Below are positions 1 through 6,280 of a DNA stretch of 8,229 nt, in pieces. The translations under genes and the position numbers were made by a program. The stretch's first letter is position 1. Every line of letters begins with the position of its first letter. Under the pieces are notes generated by a model. It had not been told where the DNA came from, did not search any database, and was given only the letters and a program-made list of their open reading frames with translations. The stretch comes from Alphaproteobacteria bacterium (GTDB lineage: Bacteria > Pseudomonadota > Alphaproteobacteria > Rickettsiales > RI-342), in assembly GCA_020851915.1 (NCBI GenBank), contig JADZBT010000188.1, forward strand, positions 1 to 8,229. Direction: 5' to 3'.

Positions 1-1040
1 CCCGTCATAATGCCGGGCAGCGCCAGCGGCAGGGTATGGTGCATCACCACCTGCATGGGCGAAGCGCCCAGCGCCCGCGCGGCATCGCGGATGGATCCGG
101 GGATGGACTTGAGCGCCGTGCGCGTGGTGATGATGATGGTGGGCAGCGTCATCAGTGCCAGCGTCAACCCTCCGACCAGCGCCGAGGAACGCGGCAGCCC
201 GAAGAAGCCAAGATACACCGAAAGCCCCAGCAACCCGAAGATGATGGACGGCACGGCGGCGAGGTTATTGATGTTCACCTCGATGATGTCCGACAGGCGT
301 CCCGGTGTGGAGAACTCCTCCAGATACACCGCCGTCAACACCGCGAAGGGAAACGACACGGCCAGACAGACAAGAATAGTGAAGAGCGATCCCACGATGC
401 TACCCAGCATGCCCGCCTGTTCCGGCTCGCGCGAATCGCCACTGGTGAAGAATCCGCTGTTGAATCGCTGCTCCACCGCCCCGTGCTCCTCCAGCGCTTT
501 GAGCCATGCGATCTGGCGGTCGCTGAATTTGCGCGCGCTCTCGGGCACATCTGCGGAGATGCGGCCCTTGAGGAACATATCCACCTCGTCGGAAGCCAGC
601 ATCGATACCTCGACCGTACGGCCAATAAGCGACTGATCGGCCTTCACCATGCGGCGCAGCTGGTGCGACACACCGGTGCTCAGCAAGCCGTAGAGTTCGC
701 GTGATTCCTGACGCTCTTTCACTGCAGGAAATGCTTTCTTCAGGGATTGCCGCGCCAGTAGCGTATAGTCGGCGATCACGAGCGCTTGCGGATCGTGCAG
801 GCCCTTGGGATCCAGTATGCTGGCGGAAAAAGTCACCGGCAGCGTGATCTCGGTCTGCCACAAAGCCGTGTAACCCTTGCCGATAACGCTGGCGAGCAGC
901 ACCACCAGCACCACGAACGCCGCAATGATAGCGCCTGCACCGAACTGGCGGAAGCGTCGCTCCGCGCTGTGCCGCCTCGCAAGCAATGCTTCAGCGGCGG
1001 GCGGCAGATGCAGGGATGCGGTGGGGTCGGGATTATTCAT
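1..1040 (-). CDS. pstA: Phosphate ABC transporter permease PstA, 3' end cut off by the window edge
   Basis: PstA is one of the two inner-membrane channel subunits of the high-affinity phosphate importer PstSCAB. The 346 visible codons run from ATG at 1040-1038 off the left edge. A cytoplasmic N-terminus is followed by a membrane helix (about residues 34-53). A long soluble, probably periplasmic segment (about 54-208) matches the N-terminal extension (DUF3333 type) known from alphaproteobacterial PstA. A second helix begins near 212 with the MetI-type permease domain. Near the visible end lies the EAA loop that contacts the ATPase, with IRDAARALGAS followed by a LALPGIM stretch. The remaining helices lie outside the window. 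The start overlaps the pstC stop by 8 nt (ATGAATAA) and has a GGGAG ribosome site 4 nt upstream (1045-1049), so translational coupling is likely. pstB and phoU would be expected next but cannot be seen. Confidence 0.95.
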   Translation of the reverse strand, partial: MNNPDPTASLHLPPAAEALLARRHSAERRFRQFGAGAIIAAFVVLVVLLASVIGKGYTALWQTEITLPVTFSASILDPKGLHDPQALVIADYTLLARQSLKKAFPAVKERQESRELYGLLSTGVSHQLRRMVKADQSLIGRTVEVSMLASDEVDMFLKGRISADVPESARKFSDRQIAWLKALEEHGAVEQRFNSGFFTSGDSREPEQAGMLGSIVGSLFTILVCLAVSFPFAVLTAVYLEEFSTPGRLSDIIEVNINNLAAVPSIIFGLLGLSVYLGFFGLPRSSALVGGLTLALMTLPTIIITTRTALKSIPGSIRDAARALGASPMQVVMHHTLPLALPGIMT

Positions 1041-2244
1041 AACGCTCCCGATAGCGCCGGACGATGCGGAGCGCAATGACATTGAGCGACAGCGTAAGCA
1101 CAAAGAGCGTGATGCCAAGTGCGAACGCCGCGAGTGTCTTGGGGCTGTCGAATTCCTGATCGCCCACCAGCAGCGAAACGATCTGCGCGGTGACGGTCGT
1201 GACCGATTCCAGCGGGTTAAGCGTAAGGTTGGCGGTGAGTCCTGCGGCCATCACCACGATCATCGTTTCACCGACCGCGCGCGAGATAGCGAGCAGCACC
1301 GCGCCCATGATACCGGGCAGCGCCGCCGGGATGACCACTTGCTTGATGGTTTCTGATGCCGTGGCGCCCATGCCGTACGAGGCATCGCGCAACGATTGCG
1401 GCACGGCGTTGATGACGTCATCGGACAGCGACGATACGAACGGAATGATCATCACCCCCATCACCAGCCCGGCGACCAGCGCGCTCTCGGAAGCGATCTC
1501 CAGCCCTACCGCCTCGCCAAAGCCCCGGAAGAACGGCGCGACCGTCATCACCGCAAAATAACCATAGACCACGGTCGGGATGCCGGCCAATATTTCCAGC
1601 ACCGGCTTGGCAACATCGCGCACGCGGCGCGTGGCGTATTCCGACATATAGATCGCCGAGAGCAGCCCGACGGGGATCGCCACCAGCATCGCCACGAGGG
1701 TGATAAGCAGCGTACCGGCGAACAGCGGCACAGCTCCGAAGGAACCGGAGCTCCCCGCCTGATCGGCGCGGAGCGCCATCTGGGGGCTCCAATGCGTACC
1801 GAACAGGAACTCATGCATGGGAATGAGATTGAAAAAACGTATCGCCTCGAACAGCACCGAGAGCAGGATGGCGACGGTGATGAGTATCGACACCAGCGCG
1901 CAGAACAGGATAATGCCATGCCCCAACCGCTCTACCCGGTAACGGGCGGGAAATCCTATGTCCAGCTGCCGGAGCGCGACCAGCAGCCCGGCGCATCCGG
2001 TAAGCAGGATGACCAACCCGGCGATCTCGTCGGGCACAACGGTGTCGAGCTTGAGGAACGCCATCCACAGCACGAACGCCGGGAGCGCAGCCCACGCCGA
2101 CACATATAATCCGTGATAAGGGGGAAGCGAATGGGTCCGGGGACCTCCGGAGGCGGCAAATCGGGATGCCCTATACCACCCCAGACCATAGCCCAGGATC
2201 GCCAGCATCGGTATCATCAATCCCGTATGGGACACGATATACAT
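1033..2244 (-). CDS. pstC: Phosphate ABC transporter permease PstC
   Basis: PstC is the partner of PstA in the inner-membrane phosphate channel. The 403-residue protein has two N-terminal helices (about 7-24 and 47-65) and further hydrophobic segments (about 73-93 and 109-132). The N-terminal pair, with its HSLPPYHGLYVSAWAALPAF linker, resembles the extra PstC N-terminal domain common in alphaproteobacteria. The MetI-type transport domain starts near 170 (GAVPLFAGTLL). The EAA coupling loop is at about 283-312 (SLRDASYGMGAT, then IPAALPGIMGA), followed by the typical SRAVGETM stretch at 321-328. It is somewhat shorter than many alphaproteobacterial PstC proteins, which from memory run about 450-490 residues. 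An in-frame TAG eight codons upstream rules out a much longer start; ATG at 2244 has only a weak GAG ribosome site. It lies 136 nt downstream of coq7, and no pstS precedes it. Confidence 0.95.
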   Translation of the reverse strand: MYIVSHTGLMIPMLAILGYGLGWYRASRFAASGGPRTHSLPPYHGLYVSAWAALPAFVLWMAFLKLDTVVPDEIAGLVILLTGCAGLLVALRQLDIGFPARYRVERLGHGIILFCALVSILITVAILLSVLFEAIRFFNLIPMHEFLFGTHWSPQMALRADQAGSSGSFGAVPLFAGTLLITLVAMLVAIPVGLLSAIYMSEYATRRVRDVAKPVLEILAGIPTVVYGYFAVMTVAPFFRGFGEAVGLEIASESALVAGLVMGVMIIPFVSSLSDDVINAVPQSLRDASYGMGATASETIKQVVIPAALPGIMGAVLLAISRAVGETMIVVMAAGLTANLTLNPLESVTTVTAQIVSLLVGDQEFDSPKTLAAFALGITLFVLTLSLNVIALRIVRRYRERYE

Positions 2245-2284
2245 GTTGGGCTCGTACCGTGTTCGCTACGCAAATTTCCCCCTG

Positions 2285-2312
2285 TTCATAGAGAATTTAG
2301 ACGGATTGTAAA
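2285..2312 (-). promoter_or_regulatory. Possible sigma70-type promoter for pstC-pstA
   Basis: On the minus strand TTTACA (2312-2307) and TATGAA (2290-2285) are separated by 16 nt and lie about 40 nt upstream of the pstC start. Both hexamers are imperfect. The placement in the only sizeable gap before the pst genes supports a promoter, but no Pho box (paired CTGTCAT-like repeats) is convincing here, so phosphate control by PhoB is not shown by the sequence. Confidence 0.35.
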
Positions 2313-2320
2313 GAGGTTTC

Positions 2321-2388
2321 GGGTATGAGGTTTCAGGTTTCAGGAAATTATGCGATCCGCTGAAACCTGAAACTAAAAACCTACACCC
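2321..2388. repeat. Intergenic palindrome with perfect 14-bp arms between coq7 and pstC
   Basis: GTTTCAGGTTTCAG at 2330-2343 is exactly the reverse complement of 2360-2373, around a 16-nt loop. Each arm is itself built from a repeated 7-mer: AGGTTTC occurs at 2314-2320, 2328-2334 and 2335-2341. Outer flanks are loosely symmetric as well: GGGTAT at 2321 faces ACACCC ending at 2388, just inside the coq7 3' end. The element is more AT-rich than its surroundings. On neither strand is the stem followed by a T run, so it is not a classical intrinsic terminator. It could still protect or end the coq7 transcript, or be one copy of a dispersed palindromic (REP-like) repeat. Only one copy is present in this window. 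Confidence 0.7.
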
Positions 2389-2938
2389 GCTTCGACAACC
2401 AGATAGCGAGTTTTGTCCCCGCCCGAATAGCGCCGGTAAGCGCCTCATAGAACGGCGTTTCTTCCGCCTTGTGGGCCAGTCCCGTGTCGCGGTGCTCGAC
2501 CTCTTCCTTGCGGAACTCCTCGATGGTATTCCGGAGCGCCTGTTCTTCTGTGCCCAGCTGCTCATTCTGGTGCGCGTAATGCGCGTCGATGACGGACTCC
2601 ACCGCCACCGTGCAGGCCATCGCCGCTTTTTCTCCCATCAAGGCGGTCGCCGCCCCCAGCGCGTAGCCCGCCACATGCCAGAGCGGCGTGAGCAGCGTCG
2701 GGCGCACGCGGCGCTCGGCGATCATCTGGTTGAATACATCCAGATGCCGCTGCTCCTGCTCCGCCATATGGCGGATGACCGGCGCACTCGCGTGATGCTT
2801 CAATACGGCGAGCTGGCCCTCGTAGATGCGCTTCGCGCCATACTCACCCGCCTGATTGACGCGGAGGGTGCGCGCGATGAACTCCTGTGCGCCCGGATCG
2901 CCCGGCAGGATACGGTGGGTAGGCGCGGGGTAACTCAT
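2381..2938 (-). CDS. coq7: COQ7-family di-iron demethoxyubiquinone hydroxylase
   Basis: This enzyme performs a late ring hydroxylation in ubiquinone synthesis, converting demethoxyubiquinol to the 5-hydroxy compound with a carboxylate-bridged di-iron centre. It is a peripheral inner-membrane protein. The 185-residue product is almost all one COQ7 domain. Likely iron ligands are visible in two half-sites: E32 (in QAGEYGA), E62 and H65 (EQRH), then E114 (VESVIDAHY), E146 and H149 (EVEH). The length fits short bacterial COQ7 proteins. The reading frame is open to 3010, but ATG at 2938 is preferred because MSYPAPTHRI leads straight into the family's N-terminal region. It also has a GAGGA site 7 nt upstream and overlaps the dsbB stop by 4 nt (ATGA). 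It is probably translated by coupling to dsbB. The stop lies at the edge of an intergenic palindrome. Confidence 0.94.
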   Translation of the reverse strand: MSYPAPTHRILPGDPGAQEFIARTLRVNQAGEYGAKRIYEGQLAVLKHHASAPVIRHMAEQEQRHLDVFNQMIAERRVRPTLLTPLWHVAGYALGAATALMGEKAAMACTVAVESVIDAHYAHQNEQLGTEEQALRNTIEEFRKEEVEHRDTGLAHKAEETPFYEALTGAIRAGTKLAIWLSKRV

Positions 2939-3450
2939 GCGCGTTTCCTCAACAGAAGCAGAGAATACGATCCGTACAGCGTAAGCGCGCCAGATACGAG
3001 CGCGTTCCACCCGGCCATGGAAATGCCCAGCACCACCAGCGCCGGCTCGTCACAACGCACCGACGACGCCTCCATGATGGCACGGCGCATTTCTTCAATG
3101 GTAGCGTTCTCCTGCAAGTCACCAGAACAGCCTTGCAGTCCCTCGAAAATTCCGTACTCCACGCCCGTGTGATACACCGCGATACCCGTACCCACCGCAA
3201 GCGACAGGCTGCATAGCGACAGCAAGGCGCGCTGTCCGCCGTTATGCGACACCAGCAGCGACAGCAAGGCCATCGCGATGACGCCCGCATAGGGCCAACG
3301 CTGCCACATGCAGAGCGTGCAGGGATGCAGCCCGAACCCGTATTGCGACACCAGCGCACTACCCAACGTGAGCACGCTCGCCGCCAGCAGCAGCATGAGC
3401 GCATAGCGCGCCGTGGTAGGAATGAGCAGCGTTTTCAACCTCTGTATCAT
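2935..3450 (-). CDS. dsbB: Disulfide bond formation protein DsbB
   Basis: DsbB is an inner-membrane enzyme that reoxidises the periplasmic thiol oxidase DsbA and passes the electrons to ubiquinone. The 171-residue protein shows the four-helix layout: about 15-34, 53-68, 74-93 and 137-165. The first periplasmic loop is followed by the active-site pair C44-T-L-C47 within HPCTLCMWQRWPY. The second loop holds the other redox pair, C108 (QGCSG) and C133 (VRCDE). All four essential cysteines are therefore present, and the length is typical. ATG at 3450 has a weak GGCGGAAG-type ribosome site just upstream and lies 15 nt after the purD stop. The 3' end overlaps coq7 by 4 nt. No dsbA is visible in the window. 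A DsbI-like paralogue is possible but nothing here favours it. Confidence 0.93.
   Translation of the reverse strand: MIQRLKTLLIPTTARYALMLLLAASVLTLGSALVSQYGFGLHPCTLCMWQRWPYAGVIAMALLSLLVSHNGGQRALLSLCSLSLAVGTGIAVYHTGVEYGIFEGLQGCSGDLQENATIEEMRRAIMEASSVRCDEPALVVLGISMAGWNALVSGALTLYGSYSLLLLRKRA
2946..2950 (-). promoter_or_regulatory. Ribosome binding site that fixes the coq7 start
   Basis: GAGGA on the minus strand, 7 nt before ATG at 2938, lies inside the last codons of dsbB. It supports the internal start over the upstream in-frame ATG at 3010. Confidence 0.6.
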
Positions 3451-3465
3451 GGCTTCCGCCTGCGC

Positions 3466-4752
3466 TCAGGCAACGGCTTTCTCACGCGCGACCGCCCGCC
3501 AGCCGATGTCACGGCGGCAGAAACCGTCGGGCCAGTTGAGCGCATCCACTGCCTCATAGGCTTTTTTCTGCGCGCTGCCCACGGTAGGACCGGTCGCGGT
3601 CACGCCCAGCACACGCCCTCCGGCGGAGATGATGGAGCCCTTGAAGCGCTTGGTCCCGGCGTGAAACACCGTGGCATCGGCGACCCGTGCGGCATCCGCA
3701 AGTCCGTGAATGACGGTTCCTTTGACGTAATCGCCGGGGTAACCTTTCGCAGCCATCACCACGCAGAGCGCAGCCTCGTCGCGGTACACCGGCGCAGGAA
3801 GCGATGCGAGCGTGCCTTTGGCGCTGGCCACGAGATACGGCACGATGTCGCTCTCCAGACGGCGCATCAGCACCTGCGTTTCGGGGTCACCGAATCGCGC
3901 GTTATATTCCAGCACCTGCGGCCCTTCGCGGGTGAGCATCAGCCCGACGAACAGCACACCACGGAAGGGCATGCCCTCGCGCTTCATAGCCTGCACAGTG
4001 GGGATGACGATGCGCTGCATGACATCCTTACGCAGACGATCCCCCACCACCGGCGAAGGACTGTATGTGCCCATACCGCCGGTATTGGGGCCGGTGTCGC
4101 CGTCACCCACACGCTTATGGTCCTGCGCGGAACCGAATTCGATGGCGGTGTCGCCGTCGGATAGCGCGAAGAAACTCACTTCCTCGCCCTCAAGGAACGC
4201 CTCGATCACGATCGAAACGCCTGCCGCGCCGAAGCGGCCAGAGAATATCTCTTCCACCGCGAGGATCGCCTCGCCCATGGTCTGGGCGATGTACACGCCC
4301 TTACCAGCGGCCAGCCCATCGGCCTTCACCACGATGGGTACACCGGTCTTCATAAGATATTCCTTCGCGGCCTGCGGATCGGTGAAGCGGCCATAGGCGG
4401 CGGTGGGGATATTGTATTTCTGGCAGAGCTCCTTGGCAAAGCCCTTGGAGCCCTCAAGCTGCGCGGCGCGTGCGTCCGGGCCGAACGCGGTAATGCCGTG
4501 ATCGCGCAGCACGTCGACCAGCCCGGTCACCAGCGGCGCCTCAGGGCCGATCACGACCAGATCAATGGCCTTCTCCTCGCAGAATTCCACCACGGCATCG
4601 CTCTCCAGCCCGTCGAACGGCACGCATTCAGCGATCTCCTCAATGCCGCCATTGCCCGGCGCGCAATAGAGCTTCTTCAACAGCGGAGATTGGGAAATCT
4701 TCCAGCACAGCGCATGCTCGCGTCCGCCGGAACCGATAACCAGAATATTCAT
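3466..4752 (-). CDS. purD: Phosphoribosylamine--glycine ligase (GAR synthetase)
   Basis: PurD catalyses the second step of purine synthesis: phosphoribosylamine, glycine and ATP give glycinamide ribonucleotide. It is a soluble cytoplasmic enzyme, and the 428 residues match the bacterial norm. The N-domain starts with the GSGGREHA signature (7-14) and continues through IGPEAPL (68-74). The ATP-grasp region includes SKGFAK (102-107), VVKADGLAAGKGV (141-153) and the family signature ending DGDTGPNTGGMGTYSP (217-232). Metal and phosphate residues lie in LEYNARFGDPETQ (281-293). The C-domain has CVVMAAKGYPG (330-340), HAGT (364-367) and a GRVLGVTA stretch (379-386). It starts at ATG 4752 with a GGGAGA site 8 nt upstream. 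It leads the set purD-dsbB-coq7, with 15 nt before dsbB, and is divergent from xseA across 93 nt. The downstream genes are functionally unrelated, so co-transcription would reflect packing. Confidence 0.97.
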   Translation of the reverse strand: MNILVIGSGGREHALCWKISQSPLLKKLYCAPGNGGIEEIAECVPFDGLESDAVVEFCEEKAIDLVVIGPEAPLVTGLVDVLRDHGITAFGPDARAAQLEGSKGFAKELCQKYNIPTAAYGRFTDPQAAKEYLMKTGVPIVVKADGLAAGKGVYIAQTMGEAILAVEEIFSGRFGAAGVSIVIEAFLEGEEVSFFALSDGDTAIEFGSAQDHKRVGDGDTGPNTGGMGTYSPSPVVGDRLRKDVMQRIVIPTVQAMKREGMPFRGVLFVGLMLTREGPQVLEYNARFGDPETQVLMRRLESDIVPYLVASAKGTLASLPAPVYRDEAALCVVMAAKGYPGDYVKGTVIHGLADAARVADATVFHAGTKRFKGSIISAGGRVLGVTATGPTVGSAQKKAYEAVDALNWPDGFCRRDIGWRAVAREKAVA

Positions 4753-4795
4753 ATATATACTCTCCCGAAGGGCGTGAAGGGGGTTCAGACGGGGA

Positions 4796-4824
4796 AAAAT
4801 ACGCGCTCTTGCCCCGTTTTACAA
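4796..4824 (-). promoter_or_regulatory. Possible purD promoter
   Basis: On the minus strand TTGTAA (4824-4819) and TATTTT (4801-4796) are exactly 17 nt apart, about 43 nt upstream of the purD ATG, within the purD/xseA divergent gap. The spacing is ideal for sigma70 but both hexamers deviate from consensus. I do not see an obvious purine-repressor operator. Confidence 0.4.
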
Positions 4825-4839
4825 GGGCCTATATAAGGA
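4809..4839 (+). promoter_or_regulatory. xseA ribosome site and possible overlapping promoter
   Basis: AAGGA at 4835-4839 lies 6 nt before the xseA ATG and is a clear ribosome site. An in-frame TAA at 4834-4836 excludes any longer start. TTGCCC (4809-4814) and TATATA (4830-4835) could be a promoter, but their 15-nt spacing is short. A transcript begun there would have almost no leader, which would conflict with use of the ribosome site, so the true promoter may lie further upstream. Confidence 0.4.
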
Positions 4840-4845
4840 ATCATC

Positions 4846-6270
4846 ATGTCCGAGCCCGCCCGTAGCCACAACCAGACCGAATATACCGTGAGCGAAGTAT
4901 CCGCCCGCATCAAGCGCGTGGTGGAGGAGAATTTCGGCCATGTGCGGGTGCGCGGCGAGATCTCGGGCTTCAAACGGGCGGCGTCCGGACATCTCTACAT
5001 GGCCCTCAAGGACGCCAACGCCGTGATGGACGCCGTCTGCTGGAAGGGCACGGCCGACCGCTTCGCTTTCAAGCCAGAAGATGGCCTGGAGGTGGTCTGC
5101 GTGGGCCGCATCACCACCTATCCGGGACGCTCCAAATACCAGATCGTCATCGACCATATGGAACCGGCAGGCCTCGGCGCGCTGATGGCGCTGCTCGAAA
5201 AACGCAAAATCCAGCTTGAGAAAGAAGGGCTGTTCGACTCCGCACGCAAGAAGCCCATTCCCTTCCTGCCGGAGGTCATCGGCGTGGTCACCTCGCCCAC
5301 CGGCGCAGTCATCCGCGACATACTGCACCGGCTCGCCGACCGCTTCCCCCGCCATGTGCTGGTCTGGCCGGTATTGGTGCAGGGCGAAGGCGCGAAGGAA
5401 CAGATAGCTGCCGCCATCACAGGATTCAACCGCCTGCCCGCAGACGGCGCGATACCGCGCCCGGACCTCATCATCGTCGCACGCGGCGGCGGATCACTGG
5501 AAGACCTCTGGGCCTTCAACGAAGAAATAGTGGTGCGCGCGGCGGCGGCGTCCGATATTCCCCTCATCTCCGCCGTGGGGCATGAGACCGACACCACCCT
5601 CATCGACTACGCCTCCGACCTGCGCGCGCCTACGCCGACCGCCGCCGCCGAGATGGCCGTGCCGGTACGCAGCGAATGGCTGATCACGCTCGCTGAGCAG
5701 AGCGTGCGGATGCGCCGGAGCCTCCTGCGCCTGCTGGAAGAACGGCGCGTGCGGATCGAAGGGCTGGCGCGCGGATTGCCCAATCCGCGCCAACTGCTGG
5801 ATGCCGCCACGCAGCGGCTCGATGATCTTTCCACACGGCTTCAGGCATCGCTGCCGGTGTTGTTGCAGCGTAAGCACGAGATACTTCTGCATCTGGCAGC
5901 GCGGATGCAGCCGCGTACGCTGCTGCGTGACATCGCCCGCAACCTCGAAACGCTCACAATGTTCTCCGAGCGTGCCGGCGCAGCGTATAAACGCTTCCTC
6001 ATGCAACAAGAGAAGCACATCACCTCACTGGCGCAACTGCTGGAGAGTTACCACTACAAGAAGGTTCTCGCGCGCGGCTTCGCGCTGGTGCGCGGCGATA
6101 ACGGAACAGTACTCACCTCCGCCGGAATGGTACAGCACAGGATGACGCTTGCGCTCGAATTCCACGATGGCATAGCGCATGCTATCGGTAGCTGTGACGC
6201 GGCAACACCATCCAATCCGACCAAGAAAAGACCAGCGAAAAAAGCGCGGGAGCAGGAAGAGTTATTTTAG
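4846..6270 (+). CDS. xseA: Exodeoxyribonuclease VII large subunit
   Basis: XseA is the catalytic subunit of exonuclease VII, which degrades single-stranded DNA from both ends to short oligonucleotides and acts with several copies of the small subunit XseB. The 474-residue protein has an N-terminal OB-fold (about 11-107; YTVSEVS at 13-19, VRGEISG at 35-41, and the YPGRSKYQ stretch). The nuclease domain follows, with IGVVTSPTGAVIRDIL (145-160), RGGGSLEDLWAFNEE (213-227) and the conserved SAVGHETD...DLRAPTPTAAAE region (242-269). A long alpha-helical coiled section (about 280-400) and the typical KKVLARGFALV strand (405-415) complete it. The tail is rich in lysine (TKKRPAKKAREQEELF). xseB is not in the window. 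The gene stands alone on the plus strand, and its TAG is immediately followed by the lpxL stop on the other strand. Confidence 0.97.
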   Translation: MSEPARSHNQTEYTVSEVSARIKRVVEENFGHVRVRGEISGFKRAASGHLYMALKDANAVMDAVCWKGTADRFAFKPEDGLEVVCVGRITTYPGRSKYQIVIDHMEPAGLGALMALLEKRKIQLEKEGLFDSARKKPIPFLPEVIGVVTSPTGAVIRDILHRLADRFPRHVLVWPVLVQGEGAKEQIAAAITGFNRLPADGAIPRPDLIIVARGGGSLEDLWAFNEEIVVRAAAASDIPLISAVGHETDTTLIDYASDLRAPTPTAAAEMAVPVRSEWLITLAEQSVRMRRSLLRLLEERRVRIEGLARGLPNPRQLLDAATQRLDDLSTRLQASLPVLLQRKHEILLHLAARMQPRTLLRDIARNLETLTMFSERAGAAYKRFLMQQEKHITSLAQLLESYHYKKVLARGFALVRGDNGTVLTSAGMVQHRMTLALEFHDGIAHAIGSCDAATPSNPTKKRPAKKAREQEELF

Positions 6271-6280
6271 TTACTCTTTT
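6255..6280. terminator. Weak palindrome spanning the xseA and lpxL stop codons
   Basis: AAGAGT (6257-6262) pairs with ACTCTT (6273-6278) around a 10-nt loop, with two possible G-U pairs extending the stem outward. The loop contains the xseA stop (6268-6270) and part of the lpxL stop (6273-6271 on the minus strand). On the plus strand the right arm ends in TTTT, so weak termination of xseA is conceivable. On the minus strand no T run follows. The stem is short and AT-rich, so its significance is doubtful. Confidence 0.25.

Noticed and set aside
10..704. Two long plus-strand reading frames (10-636 and 36-704) opposite pstA
   Set aside because: Their products are low-complexity and rich in Arg, Ser, His and Gln with no recognisable domain. 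They mirror a clear PstA reading frame, as expected in GC-rich DNA.
1396..2109. 237-codon plus-strand reading frame opposite pstC
   Set aside because: The His/Arg/Gln-rich product has no domain, while the minus strand encodes an unmistakable PstC membrane protein.
2245..2330. Pho box upstream of pstC
   Set aside because: The best 7-4-7 match on the minus strand (CCGTCTA, then CTCTATG) agrees with the repeat at only about half the positions.
2330..2373. Palindrome read as a rho-independent terminator or CRISPR repeat
   Set aside because: There is no T run after the stem on either strand, the arms are not GC-rich, and there is a single unit with no regularly spaced copies.
2939..3010. Extended coq7 start at 3010 adding 24 residues
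   Set aside because: The extra residues lie wholly within dsbB and do not resemble the family; the internal ATG has a good ribosome site and the usual ATGA overlap.
3244..4164. 306-codon plus-strand reading frame across dsbB and purD
   Set aside because: It runs antisense to two well-recognised genes, crosses their boundary, and has shadow-like composition.
4751..4759. Alternating AT run at the purD start as a -10 element or repeat locus
   Set aside because: It lies between the ribosome site and the start codon, too close to be the promoter of purD, and is only 9 nt long.
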